Of a stretch of DNA of 64,000 bases, positions 43,295 to 52,607 are shown piece after piece. Location: contig CP102281.1 in assembly GCA_025150425.1 (NCBI GenBank), positions 372,001 to 436,000 of the forward strand. Reading direction: 5' to 3'. The notes below the pieces were generated by a model, which saw nothing but the letters and a program-made list of their open reading frames with translations, was not told where the DNA came from and searched no databases. The stretch is from [Eubacterium] siraeum. GTDB lineage: Bacteria; Bacillota; Clostridia; Oscillospirales; Ruminococcaceae. The position numbers and the translations under genes are program-made. Numbering within the stretch: the first letter of the stretch is position 1; every line of letters starts with the position of its first letter.

Positions 43295-43607
43295 CAGACT
43301 GTCGAAAAACCTTTTAATTATTAAAAATTGGGGTCGCAGGGGCGAAGCCCCCGACAGGGTCTAGGGGCGGTAGCCCCACACTCAGCCCCGGCACGGATGC
43401 CGGGCGTGTATGCCCAAAGGCTCTGCACGATGCAGAGCCAACAAAGCATACACAGCCCTTCACCACGGAGAAGGGGTTTGGGGTTTCGGCAAGGACGCCG
43501 AGATAGAACGCTCAAAGGCTTTGCAGGACGCAAAGCCCACAAAGCGTTCTTATAGGGATAGAGAATTTGCTCTATTTTTTATAAAAACAGACTTTTTCTA
43601 CAAACTG
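43295..43607 (+). mobile_element. Hairpin-bounded element, copy 2 with two extra modules (313 bp)
   Basis: Its termini are CAGACTGTCGAAAAAC and the complement CAGTTTGTAGAAAAAG. The core hairpins match copy 1. Two further nested hairpin modules lie at 43388-43453 and 43486-43550. It sits between the polA promoter and its ribosome site, with 31-bp direct repeats on both sides. No protein is encoded. Confidence 0.85.
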
Positions 43608-43638
43608 AGGCAATACCGCATAATTAGCGGTATCGCCT
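43608..43638. repeat. Right copy of the 31-bp palindromic target duplication
   Basis: Identical to 43264-43294. Only about 50 bases separate it from the polA start. Confidence 0.92.
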
Positions 43639-43689
43639 AAAAATAACTCACCGAAAAAATCAATCTGACCTCTGCTCGAAAGGATAAAT

Positions 43690-46179
43690 ATGGGATTTCT
43701 TATTATTGACGGCAACAGCATATTAAACCGTGCATTCTACGGTATCCGTGTGCTGACAAATTCAAGAGGTGTTGCCACAAATGCCGTAACAGGCTTTATG
43801 AACACTCTGCTTATGCTTGAAAAGGATGTAAATCCGGATATGATAGCGGTAGCTTTCGACCTTAAAGCGCTGACATTCCGCCATAAGATGTATGACGGCT
43901 ATAAGGCAAACCGCAAGGGTATGCCCGAAGACCTCGCTCAACAGCTCCCCTATATGAAAAAGATAATCACCGCAATGGGAATAACCATTATCGAAAAAGA
44001 GGGCTTTGAAGCCGATGATATAATCGGAACTGTTTCAGCCGCCTGTGCGGATAAGAAGATACCCTGTACAGTGTCAACGGGCGACCGTGACTCGTTCCAG
44101 CTTGTAAATGATTACGTTACCGTAAGACTTGCCAAGACAAAAGGCGACATTTACTATACGCCCGATGTTATTATGGAAGAGTACGGCGTGACTCCGAAAC
44201 AGATGATAGAAGTAAAGGCGCTTATGGGCGATTCGAGCGACAACATTCCGGGTGTTCCCGGCATAGGTGAAAAGACCGCTCTTTCACTTATAAAGGAATT
44301 TGCAAGCGTGGACGGAGTTTATGAAAACATCGGCTCAACGCTTATCACAAAGGGTGTACGCACAAAGCTTGAAAACGGCAAGGAAAGCTGTTATATGAGC
44401 AGACAGCTTGCCGAAATATGTCTTACCGCACCTATTGATACCGAGCTTTCGCATTATGTTCCGAAAGAACGTGACGATGCCGAGCTTGCAAGATTGCTGT
44501 CGGAGCTTGAAATGTACAAGATGCTCCAGAAGCTGAAGCTGCACCCGACTTCCGCTCCGACAGGCTCAAAAGAGGCTTTGGAAGAATCCGCCGCAAAGCA
44601 GATACCCGCAATGCCTGCAGGCGATATAGTTCTGACGCAGGAGGGGGGCGTATACGCAGGCACAGTAGGCGCTCCTGTAAAATTGTCCGACGTGGAGCTT
44701 AAAGCCTATGCCGACAGCGACAGCACGAAGTACACCTTTGATATAAAGGAAACGCTGACTGTTACCGGCTGTGAAAGGCTTAAGAACAACCGTTTTGATA
44801 CAACGCTTGCGGCTTACCTTGCCGACCCCGATTCAAACGATTACAGCCTGTCAAGGCTCTGCGCTCAGTACGGAGTTCCGGAGGGAAACAGCATACAGGA
44901 AAAGTCGATAACCGTTGCCGCCCTCAACGATATACTTAATTGCAAAATCAGTGAAACAGGCTCTGCGGCAGTCCTTACCGATATAGAGATACCTCTTGCC
45001 ACTGTGCTTGTAGCTATGGAGCGTGAGGGTGTAAGCATTGACGCAGACGGTATAAAGGCTTTCGGTAAAGAGGTTTGCGAAAAGGCTGAAAAAATCAGCC
45101 GTGAGATCTATGAATACGCAGGTTATGAATTCAATATAGGCTCGCCAAAACAGCTCGGAAGCGTGCTTTTTGAAAAACTTGCATTGCCCAGTGCCAAAAA
45201 GACAAAAACAGGCTATTCCACAAACGCCGATGTGCTTGAAAGCCTTATGGACAAGCACCCTATAGTTCCGCTGATAACCGAATACCGTGCGCTTACAAAG
45301 CTGCAGAACACTTATGTTACAGGACTTCTGAAGGTAGTAGGCGAGGACGGCAGGATTCATTCGACCTTCAAGCAGACGGAAACAAGGACAGGAAGAATTT
45401 CAAGCGCCGAGCCGAACATTCAGAATATCCCCGTAAGAACCCCGCTTGGCAGGGAGATGAGAAGATTCTTCACCGCAAAGGACGGCTGCCTGCTTGTCGA
45501 TGCCGACTATTCACAGATCGAACTGCGTGTGCTGGCTCATATTTCTGGCGACGAGATAATGAAGAAAGCGTTCCTTGACGGAGTGGATATTCATACCGTT
45601 ACTGCATCTCAGGTGTTCAATCAGCCGATAGAGTGGGTAACGCCCGACCTCAGAAGCAAGGCGAAAGCGGTCAACTTCGGCATCGTCTACGGAATAGGCG
45701 CATTCTCGCTGTCAAAGGACATCGGTGTTTCAGTGCCGAAAGCAAGCGAATATATCCGCTCCTATCTTTCCAAATATTCCGGCATAGCTCACTATATGGA
45801 GCAGACCGTTGCAAAGGCTAAGCGTGACGGCTATGTTGAAACTATGTTCGGCAGAAGAAGATATATCAAAGAGCTTGCCGCAAAGAATAAGAATCTGCAG
45901 GCTTTCGGTGAGCGTGTCGCAAAGAACACCCCCATACAGGGTACAGCCGCCGATATAATTAAAATTGCGATGATAAAAGTTTACAACAGACTGAAAGAAA
46001 GCGGTCTTGATGCAAGGCTGATACTTCAGGTTCACGATGAACTTATCGTAGAGGCAAAAGAAGATTGCGCAGAAAAGGTAGCCTTACTTTTAAAGGAAGA
46101 AATGGAGAATGCCGTAAAGCTCACCGTTCCTATGACGGTAGATGTAAATATTGGCAAAACGTGGTATGATACTCATTGA
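43690..46179 (+). CDS. polA: DNA polymerase I, probably without proofreading
   Basis: Fills gaps and removes RNA primers. The 5'-3' exonuclease domain is at 1-290 (FLIIDGNSILNRAFYG, GFEADDIIGT, STGDRDSFQLV, GDSSDNIPGVPGIGEKTA). A shortened middle domain (about 300-420) lacks the DxE of 3'-5' exonucleases: the place of DTET reads TFDIKETL. The polymerase has motif A DADYSQIELR near 604, motif B RSKAKAVNFGIVYG near 655 and motif C VHDEL near 781. Length 829. CGAAAGGA precedes the ATG. rimI overlaps its 3' end. Confidence 0.97.
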   Translation: MGFLIIDGNSILNRAFYGIRVLTNSRGVATNAVTGFMNTLLMLEKDVNPDMIAVAFDLKALTFRHKMYDGYKANRKGMPEDLAQQLPYMKKIITAMGITIIEKEGFEADDIIGTVSAACADKKIPCTVSTGDRDSFQLVNDYVTVRLAKTKGDIYYTPDVIMEEYGVTPKQMIEVKALMGDSSDNIPGVPGIGEKTALSLIKEFASVDGVYENIGSTLITKGVRTKLENGKESCYMSRQLAEICLTAPIDTELSHYVPKERDDAELARLLSELEMYKMLQKLKLHPTSAPTGSKEALEESAAKQIPAMPAGDIVLTQEGGVYAGTVGAPVKLSDVELKAYADSDSTKYTFDIKETLTVTGCERLKNNRFDTTLAAYLADPDSNDYSLSRLCAQYGVPEGNSIQEKSITVAALNDILNCKISETGSAAVLTDIEIPLATVLVAMEREGVSIDADGIKAFGKEVCEKAEKISREIYEYAGYEFNIGSPKQLGSVLFEKLALPSAKKTKTGYSTNADVLESLMDKHPIVPLITEYRALTKLQNTYVTGLLKVVGEDGRIHSTFKQTETRTGRISSAEPNIQNIPVRTPLGREMRRFFTAKDGCLLVDADYSQIELRVLAHISGDEIMKKAFLDGVDIHTVTASQVFNQPIEWVTPDLRSKAKAVNFGIVYGIGAFSLSKDIGVSVPKASEYIRSYLSKYSGIAHYMEQTVAKAKRDGYVETMFGRRRYIKELAAKNKNLQAFGERVAKNTPIQGTAADIIKIAMIKVYNRLKESGLDARLILQVHDELIVEAKEDCAEKVALLLKEEMENAVKLTVPMTVDVNIGKTWYDTH

Positions 46180-46654
46180 AAATGACTGTTTGACAGATAA
46201 AGGCAAAATCACGGCTTTAAATCATCATAATTCATCAATCTGTAGCGACATTGCAGTGATTGAAAAAAAGTGTTTTTCGGTGCCGTGGACAGAGCGAAGT
46301 ATTGAGTCGCAGGTGTTCACTGAAGGTTCGATCAATGCCGTTATTCGTGATGATAAAGCCGAAAACAAGCCGGTAGGCTTTATCTGCGGTCAGAGCGTAT
46401 CCGATGAATGTGAGCTGTATCGCATTGCAGTGCTTCCCGAATACAGACATCAGTGCATCGCCACACAATTAATGGAATATTTTATAAATAAATGCAAAAA
46501 TAACGGCATAAAAAGCATTTTTCTTGAAGTCCGCTGTGATAACGAGCCCGCAAAAAAGCTGTATGAAAAGCACGGCTTTTCTGAGGTCGGCAGACGCAGA
46601 AACTATTATACAGAGCCAATCTGCGACGCTTTGATATATAAAGCGGAATTGTAA
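46166..46654 (+). CDS. rimI: Ribosomal protein S18 alanine N-acetyltransferase-like (GNAT)
   Basis: A GNAT acetyltransferase of 162 residues. The domain runs IAVIEKKCFSVPWTERSIESQ, ELYRIAVLPEYR and LEVRCDNEPAKKLYEKHGF, the RimI pattern. The acetyl-CoA loop is unusual: R-x-x-G-x-G/A reads RHQCIA, with Cys for the first glycine. The start is ATG 46166, inside the polA 3' end; TTG 46151 is an alternative, and no good ribosome site is seen for either, so translation may be coupled to polA. A terminator follows. Confidence 0.82.
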   Translation: MILIENDCLTDKGKITALNHHNSSICSDIAVIEKKCFSVPWTERSIESQVFTEGSINAVIRDDKAENKPVGFICGQSVSDECELYRIAVLPEYRHQCIATQLMEYFINKCKNNGIKSIFLEVRCDNEPAKKLYEKHGFSEVGRRRNYYTEPICDALIYKAEL

Positions 46655-46666
46655 AACGTCATATTT

Positions 46667-46703
46667 ACGGCAGGGCGGTATTTCTCCGCACCTGCCGTTT
46701 TTA
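46667..46703 (+). terminator. Terminator of polA-rimI
   Basis: ACGGCAGG (46667-46674) pairs with CCTGCCGT (46691-46698), followed by TTTTTAT. A related hairpin, ACGGCAG/CTGCCGT, recurs at 47077-47107. Confidence 0.82.
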
Positions 46704-46714
46704 TAAACCCTAAT

Positions 46715-46936
46715 AAACCGCATAACAAAGCCATTTATGACGCTTTGGCAACAGCAGGAATATCTCGTTTTCAACCGTAGATTTCCGTTCATGCCGTATT
46801 ACTGCGTACATTCTTTGATTGCCACAAACCGCATAACAAAGCCATTTATGACGCTTTGGCAACAGCAGGAATATCTCGTTTTCAACCGTAGATTTCCGTT
46901 CCTGCCGTATTACTGCTTACATTTCCCGATTGCCAC
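46715..46936. repeat. Two tandem 111-bp repeats
   Basis: Units start at 46715 and 46826 and are nearly identical; AAACCG begins each, and a third partial start is at 46937. Frames across them are open only because the repeat has no stop in one frame, so no gene is called. Confidence 0.85.
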
Positions 46937-47441
46937 AAACCGTATTGCTATGCGATTTGCAGTGCGTACAGCCCCACCGTTTTGCTATCGCACGAAACGC
47001 ACCGACTATTCCAAAGGCGGAACTTGAAGCGGCTCACAGCCGCAGGCGGAATTTGGAGCGGCACATTGCCGCAAAAACGGCAGACACATTTTATCCGTGC
47101 CTGCCGTCTTATTTTTATCAATATCACGCTGTCAAACCGCATTGTAAAGCCAAATAATCGCTATACACGGCAACCCGCTTCACACGATTTTCTGTTTTAC
47201 TCTGCACCTGACAAAGTATATGTCTTAACTGCCACAAACCGCATTGCTATGCGATTTGCAGTGCGTTCAGCCACGCCGCTAAGCTATCATGCGGATAGCT
47301 CAACAGTTCCAAAGGCGGAATTTGAAGTGGCGCATTGCCAAAGGCGGAATTTGAAGCGACACATTGCCACCCGCCGTTTCGCTATCGCACGAAACGCACC
47401 GACAATTCCAAAGGCGGAATTTGGAGCGGCACATTGCCGCC
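46932..47441. repeat. Repeat-rich spacer between rimI and gpmI
   Basis: Two related blocks start with GCCACAAACCG (46932 and 47229) followed by ATTGCTATGCGATTTGCAGT. The unit CCAAAGGCGGAATTTG plus a GCGGC/GCCGC hairpin appears about five times (near 47011, 47045, 47309, 47341, 47408). A third shared word, GCTATCGCACGAAACGCACC, occurs at 46983 and 47381. The spacer 47110-47228 shows nothing I can name. No convincing gene. Confidence 0.75.
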
Positions 47442-47447
47442 CGCCGC

Positions 47448-49049
47448 TTAGATCATGCTTTCCTGCCAGCAGTCAGGCGCTGTAAGACCGAGCATCTTAA
47501 CGATGGTGGGAGCAACGTTTGCCAGACCGTACTTGGTGGGAACGCCGGGAGCGTACTTTGTATCGTCCTTGATAGTGTACTTGACTTCCTTATCATAGAT
47601 GATGAAAGGAACGGGGTTGAGCGAGTGGGCTGTTCTTACCTGAACCTCACCCTTCTTGTTCTTTTCGAGCATCTCGTCTGCGTTGCCGTGATCGGCGGTT
47701 ACAACGAGCGTAACACCGTACTCATCGCAAACCTTGATAAGTCTTGAAAGGCCGAGGTCAACCGCTTCAACACCGATTATTGTTGAGTCGAGGCTGCCTG
47801 TGTGTCCGACCATATCGCCGTTGGGGTAGTTGCAACGGATAAAGTCATACTTCTTGCTCTTTATTACTTCGATAAGATCGTCTGTTATCTCAGCGGACTT
47901 CATCCACGGACGCTGATCGAATGAAACGTTGTCGGAGGGTATTTCCTTGTATGTTTCAAGCTCTTCGCTGAACTTATCGCTCTTATTGCCGTTCCAGAAG
48001 TAAGTTACATGGCCGTACTTCTGTGTTTCGGATACGGCATATTCGTTAAGACCTGCGGCAACGAGTACCTCTGTGAGAGTGTTTGTAATCTCGGGAGGAT
48101 TTACAAGGAAGCGTGCAGGAAGCTTTAAGTCGCCGTCATACTGCAGCATACCTGCGAAGCATACGTCGGGCTTTGCGCCTCTGTCAAATGCAGTGAAGTC
48201 GTCATCGTCGAATGCCATTGAAAGTTCGATAGCACGGTCGCCTCTGAAGTTGAAGAGGATAACGCTGTCCTTGTCAACTATCTTGCCTACAGGCTCGCCG
48301 TTCTCAGCGATTACGAATGCAGGGAGATCCTGGTCGATGATGCCGTCGTTTTCCTTACGGTAGGTTTCAACAGCTTCCATAGCTGATGCAAACTGTCTGC
48401 CCTCGCCCTTGACGTGAGTCTTCCAGCCAAGTTCAACCATAGGCCAGTCAGCCTGATAACGATCCATAGTAACCTTCATACGTCCGCCGCCGCTTGCTAT
48501 CTTACCGTCAAAAGCGCCGTCCGCATTAAGTTCCTTGAGGAAGCTCTCAAGCTGTTCAATATATATCGGAGCAGAAGTAGCGGGTACATCTCTTCCGTCG
48601 AGCAGAATGTGTACTCTTGCCTTCTTGATGCCCTCGTTCTTGGCTTCTGTCAGCATCTTGAACAGGTGCTTGATATTTGAGTGAACGTTACCGTCCGATA
48701 AAAGACCGATGAAGTGCAGGGTGCTGTTGTTAGCCTTGCAGTTGTCAACGAGTTCTTTCCAAGCCTCAGACTGATACATCTTTCCGCTTTCGATAGATTC
48801 GTTAACAAGCTTTGCGCCCTGTGAGTAAATCTGACCGCAGCCGAGTGCGTTGTGACCTACCTCTGAGTTGCCCATATCGTCATCTGTAGGCAGACCTACA
48901 GCGTCACCGTGAGCCTTTAAACGAGTGTTGGGGCATTCTCTTAAAAGTCTGTCAAGAGTAGGAGTGTTGGCGAGTGTAACTGCGTCGCCAAGACCTGTCT
49001 TTGAAAAGCCTACGCCGTCCATAACAACGAGTAAAACGGGTTTTGCCAT
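47448..49049 (-). CDS. gpmI: Phosphoglycerate mutase, 2,3-bisphosphoglycerate-independent
   Basis: Interconverts 3- and 2-phosphoglycerate with two Mn ions. The catalytic serine is S62 in MGNSEVGHNALGCG, and metal-binding DGVGFSK, LLDGRDVPA, YPNGDMVGHTG and VTADHGNADEM are intact. Length 533. CGAAAGGA precedes the ATG. Last gene of pgk-tpiA-gpmI. Confidence 0.97.
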   Translation of the reverse strand: MAKPVLLVVMDGVGFSKTGLGDAVTLANTPTLDRLLRECPNTRLKAHGDAVGLPTDDDMGNSEVGHNALGCGQIYSQGAKLVNESIESGKMYQSEAWKELVDNCKANNSTLHFIGLLSDGNVHSNIKHLFKMLTEAKNEGIKKARVHILLDGRDVPATSAPIYIEQLESFLKELNADGAFDGKIASGGGRMKVTMDRYQADWPMVELGWKTHVKGEGRQFASAMEAVETYRKENDGIIDQDLPAFVIAENGEPVGKIVDKDSVILFNFRGDRAIELSMAFDDDDFTAFDRGAKPDVCFAGMLQYDGDLKLPARFLVNPPEITNTLTEVLVAAGLNEYAVSETQKYGHVTYFWNGNKSDKFSEELETYKEIPSDNVSFDQRPWMKSAEITDDLIEVIKSKKYDFIRCNYPNGDMVGHTGSLDSTIIGVEAVDLGLSRLIKVCDEYGVTLVVTADHGNADEMLEKNKKGEVQVRTAHSLNPVPFIIYDKEVKYTIKDDTKYAPGVPTKYGLANVAPTIVKMLGLTAPDCWQESMI

Positions 49050-49086
49050 TTGTTTAGTCGTCCTTTCGTAAATATCCGATTTTTGA

Positions 49087-49860
49087 TTAGCCGCTTACGG
49101 CAGCCTTGATGATAGTTGTGAAATCTGCAGCCTTGAGTGAAGCACCGCCGATAAGACCGCCGTCAACGTTTGTCTTTGAAAGCAGTTCTTCAGCGTTCTT
49201 TGCGTTCATAGAGCCGCCGTACTGGATTGTGATTGTTTCTGCAACATCTGCGCCGTAGAGCTTAGCGAGTGTAGCACGGATGAAAGCGCAAACCTCTTCA
49301 GCCTGATCTGCTGTAGCTGTCTTGCCTGTACCGATAGCCCATACGGGTTCGTAAGCGATTATGCACTTCTTGAGGTCGTCTGCGGAGATGCCGAAGAAAT
49401 CAAGCTTAATCTGACGTGCGATAACTTCTTCCGTAATGTTGCATTCACGCTCCCAGAGAAGCTCGCCTACGCATACGATGGGCTTTAAGCCTGCTTCAAG
49501 AGCAGCCTTTGTTCTCTTGTTTACTGTTTCGTCTGTTTCAGCAAAGTACTGACGGCGCTCGGAGTGACCGAGTACAACATATTCAACACCCATTTCAGCG
49601 AGCATATCAGCTGAAATTTCGCCTGTGAAAGCGCCGCTCTTTTCAAAGTGGCAGTTCTCAGCGCCGATCTTTATGTTTGTGCCTGCTGTTACAGCGAGAG
49701 CTGTTTCAAGGTTTGTAAAGGGAACGCAGGCTACGACCTCAACGTCCTTTACATCAGCAACCATAGGCTTTAATTCTTCTAAAAGAGCCTTAGCCTCGGG
49801 TCTTGTCTTATTCATCTTCCAGTTACCTGCGATAACTGCTTTTCTTACTGTCTTTTTCAT
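49087..49860 (-). CDS. tpiA: Triosephosphate isomerase
   Basis: A glycolytic isomerase of 257 residues. The catalytic lysine is in GNWKMNK near 16, the histidine in LGHSERR near 100 and the glutamate in AYEPVWAIGTG near 170; GGSMNAKNAEELL is the phosphate loop. Middle gene of the operon; a hairpin at 49913-49933 lies between pgk and tpiA. Confidence 0.97.
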   Translation of the reverse strand: MKKTVRKAVIAGNWKMNKTRPEAKALLEELKPMVADVKDVEVVACVPFTNLETALAVTAGTNIKIGAENCHFEKSGAFTGEISADMLAEMGVEYVVLGHSERRQYFAETDETVNKRTKAALEAGLKPIVCVGELLWERECNITEEVIARQIKLDFFGISADDLKKCIIAYEPVWAIGTGKTATADQAEEVCAFIRATLAKLYGADVAETITIQYGGSMNAKNAEELLSKTNVDGGLIGGASLKAADFTTIIKAAVSG

Positions 49861-49912
49861 GATACAGTGTTCCTTTCGTTTTTTATTATAAATTGCTTAT
49901 TACACAACAATA

Positions 49913-49933
49913 AGGGCGGAGAATATCCGCCCT
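49913..49933 (-). terminator. Intergenic hairpin between pgk and tpiA
   Basis: AGGGCGGA pairs with TCCGCCCT around five bases. On the minus strand TTATTG follows, so it could lower tpiA-gpmI expression relative to pgk. Confidence 0.55.
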
Positions 49934-49941
49934 CGTTATTT

Positions 49942-51162
49942 TTACTTGTCCTGAATGCAAGCGATACCGGGAAGTACCTTACCTTCGAGGTATTCAAGAG
50001 AAGCGCCGCCGCCTGTTGAGATGTGGCTCATCTTGTCTGCATAACCGAGGTTGATAGCAGCTGTAGCCGAGTCGCCGCCGCCGATGATCGTTGTAGCGTC
50101 TGCCTCTGCAAGAGCTTCGCAGACAGCAACTGTACCCTTCTTTAATACGGGGTTTTCAAATACGCCCATAGGACCGTTCCATACAACTGTCTTAGCTGAC
50201 TTAGCTGCATCAGCGAACAGAGCCATTGTCTTAGGACCGATGTCAAGACCCATCATATCAGCAGGAATCTTGTCAGCGTCAACAACGCTTACTTCAATCT
50301 CAGCGTCGATAGGATCGGGGAATTCCTTTGCAATTGTTGTATCAATGGGAAGAAGGAGCTTCTTGCCGAGCTTTTCAGCCTTTTCAATCATTTCCTTGCA
50401 GTAGTCGATCTTCTCGTTGTCAACGAGTGATGTACCAACTTCATAGCCCTTAGCCTTTAAGAATGTGTAAGCCATACCGCCGCCGATGATAAGTGTGTCG
50501 CACTTTTCGAGGAGGTTTGATATAACGTTCAGCTTGTCTGCAACCTTAGCACCGCCGAGGATAGCAACGAAAGGTCTTACGGGGTTTTCAACAGCGTTGC
50601 CTAAGAACTCGATTTCCTTGTTCATAAGGTAGCCTACTGCTGTTTCCTTAACAAACTTTGTAACGCCTGCTGTAGAAGCGTGTGCTCTGTGTGCAGAACC
50701 GAAAGCGTCCATTACGAATACATCGTCGTCAACGAGATCTGCAAGCTCCTTAGCGAATGCTTCACCGTTCTTTGTTTCTTCAGCACCACGGAAACGTGTG
50801 TTTTCAAGAACAACTATCTCGCCGTCCTTCATTTCTGCAACTGCCTTCTTTGCGTTCTCGCCTACTACTGTATCGTCCTTAGCGAAAACTACCTTTGTAT
50901 TAACAAGCTCTGCAAGTCTTTCTGCAGCAGCCTTAAGAGAGAACTTGTCCTCGGGACCGTTCTTCGGCTTGCCGAGATGTGAACAAAGAACTATCTTTGC
51001 GCCGTTCTCAACTAACTTATTGATTGTAGGAAGTGCGGCCTGGATTCTGTTGTCGTTTGTGATCTTGCCGTCCTTCATAGGTACGTTGAAGTCTACACGA
51101 ACAAGGACTTTTCTGCCCTTTACCTGTAAATCTTCTACATTCTTCTTGTTTAATTTGCTCAT
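49942..51162 (-). CDS. pgk: Phosphoglycerate kinase
   Basis: Makes ATP from 1,3-bisphosphoglycerate. [17 protein letters not shown] near 22 is the family signature, with [18 protein letters not shown] and the C-terminal GGGDSATAA loop. Length 406, full and intact. AAAGGAT precedes the ATG. First gene of the operon, with its own promoter. Confidence 0.98.
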   Translation of the reverse strand: MSKLNKKNVEDLQVKGRKVLVRVDFNVPMKDGKITNDNRIQAALPTINKLVENGAKIVLCSHLGKPKNGPEDKFSLKAAAERLAELVNTKVVFAKDDTVVGENAKKAVAEMKDGEIVVLENTRFRGAEETKNGEAFAKELADLVDDDVFVMDAFGSAHRAHASTAGVTKFVKETAVGYLMNKEIEFLGNAVENPVRPFVAILGGAKVADKLNVISNLLEKCDTLIIGGGMAYTFLKAKGYEVGTSLVDNEKIDYCKEMIEKAEKLGKKLLLPIDTTIAKEFPDPIDAEIEVSVVDADKIPADMMGLDIGPKTMALFADAAKSAKTVVWNGPMGVFENPVLKKGTVAVCEALAEADATTIIGGGDSATAAINLGYADKMSHISTGGGASLEYLEGKVLPGIACIQDK

Positions 51163-51257
51163 GGTAATGATCCTTTCGCTTTTACTTTATTTGTATGAGG
51201 CTGTCCTCAAGAAATACAAATTTCACGCATATTTTTATACTTCTGCGCTCATATTTT

Positions 51258-51286
51258 ATTTTACCAAAAAAGCGGATAAAATGCAA
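51258..51286 (-). promoter_or_regulatory. Promoter of pgk-tpiA-gpmI
   Basis: On the minus strand: TTGCAT, 17 bases, TAAAAT, with an extended -10 TGG, about 95 bases before the pgk start. Confidence 0.75.
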
Positions 51287-51340
51287 GTACTTTTTATAAA
51301 GAAATCGAATAAAACAGCACGGCATAAATCCGCAAATTTT

Positions 51341-51964
51341 TCAGTCCGTCAGCACATTTGAATATATCACTCTTTTTCGGGGCGTTACATTGCACTTTGC
51401 GAAAAGATCGCTTACCGTCACAAAAGTATATCCCTGCCTTTTAAGCTCCGGTATTATCGTATCGAGCGCCTGTACAGTGCGGAAATTGCCCTCCATATCG
51501 TGCAGAAGTATTATCATACCGTTTTGCGCCTGCTTAATTATTCGCTTACTGCGTTCTTCTGCGGATATTTCGTCAAGCCAGTCCTCCGCACCGTTTCCGC
51601 AGATAAATGTCAGCGGTATATCGTCATACATACTGTCGCAAAGCGCAATATACGGCGGACGGAAAAATTTCGGGGCGACACCGCCTGTTATCTGCTTTAT
51701 CTTGTTGTTCGTGTATTCAATTTCTGCCTTTATTTCTTCGCTTGTCTGCTGAGGCATCGCACTGTGCGTCCTGCTGTGGTTGCATATCTCACAGCCGTAT
51801 TCAAAGCATTCACGGGCTGTTCTTGCGCTTTCCTCGTTTATGTTATCGCCTACAAGGAAAAAGCTGCCCGTAACGTTATGCTTTTTCAGCATTTCAAGCA
51901 CCTGCGGGGTTGTGACCGTGTTCGGTCCGTCGTCAAATGTAAGCGCTATGTACTTATTCTCCAT
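51341..51964 (-). CDS. Polysaccharide deacetylase (NodB-like, CE4)
   Basis: A 207-residue CE4 enzyme: TFDDGPN at 8-14 (catalytic Asp and metal Asp), HSRTHS near 62-67 with the metal histidines, RPPY near 101 and the closing LLHD near 153. It has no signal peptide or membrane helix, which is unusual for a peptidoglycan deacetylase. ATG 51964 has AAGGAG nearby; the longer form from 52000 is less likely. It overlaps the end of the membrane-protein gene upstream by 11 bases. Confidence 0.88.
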   Translation of the reverse strand: MENKYIALTFDDGPNTVTTPQVLEMLKKHNVTGSFFLVGDNINEESARTARECFEYGCEICNHSRTHSAMPQQTSEEIKAEIEYTNNKIKQITGGVAPKFFRPPYIALCDSMYDDIPLTFICGNGAEDWLDEISAEERSKRIIKQAQNGMIILLHDMEGNFRTVQALDTIIPELKRQGYTFVTVSDLFAKCNVTPRKRVIYSNVLTD

Positions 51965-52607
51965 CTTCTGCTCCTTTTTTTCTTGCAGGATACAACACAT
52001 CTACAAAGCGAAACAGCGACAGCGAAAATACGATATTTGTCACGCTGTTGCAGAAATAATATCCCATGAAATTAGTACCCTCGACCGAGCCGTAAAAAAC
52101 GAAAACGCTCGAAAAGTATATAAGCCCCGTAATAAGATATATCGCAGGACATATCATAGCGGCTTTTCTGCTCATTGTACCTCGCACAAGCTGTATCATA
52201 ACTATCGAGTCCAGAAGAAGAAATATATCCATAACAAGATACAGCATTACATTATATTCTCCGCCGGAAACAAAGCCGTTTTCCGATATGAACGACAAGT
52301 CATACACAAGGCTCGGCGCTATGCCTATAATGCACATATAGGGGATAAGGGTGAACATTTTTCTGCTTTCCCTGTAATAAAAGACCGCTACAGAAACAGA
52401 AAACCACAGATACATTATAAGAGTAGACGGTATAGATGCCGCATACGCTCCGCAGTTTATACAGCCTGCCGATATAATGTGCGGCATATAGTCGATTATC
52501 TCAAATACGCCCTGCACCCCGACAAGCAGTGACAGCACAAACAATAACAATGCGTGCGCCAGCAGAAACGTTTCGCTTTTTTCGGTTTGCGTTTTATTGC
52601 TCAGCAT
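51954..52607 (-). CDS. Multi-pass membrane protein, unknown
   Basis: A 217-residue protein with about six hydrophobic helices joined by short loops. No known motif is recognised. A perfect GGAGGT lies five bases before the ATG, which overlaps the end of the MATE gene by 14 bases. Overlaps on both sides make it the middle gene of an operon, MATE - this - deacetylase. Confidence 0.8.
   Translation of the reverse strand: MLSNKTQTEKSETFLLAHALLLFVLSLLVGVQGVFEIIDYMPHIISAGCINCGAYAASIPSTLIMYLWFSVSVAVFYYRESRKMFTLIPYMCIIGIAPSLVYDLSFISENGFVSGGEYNVMLYLVMDIFLLLDSIVMIQLVRGTMSRKAAMICPAIYLITGLIYFSSVFVFYGSVEGTNFMGYYFCNSVTNIVFSLSLFRFVDVLYPARKKGAEDGE

Noticed and set aside
43328-43640. Frames of 75-76 codons within element copy 2
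   Set aside because: They cross hairpin modules whose sequence is constrained by pairing; the copies at 33596 and 63054 do not keep the frame.
46737-47485. Overlapping frames of 96-167 codons in the repeat-rich spacer
   Set aside because: Their translations simply repeat with the DNA repeats (TLWQQQEYLVFNRRF twice), they lack ribosome sites, and one runs into gpmI from the wrong strand.
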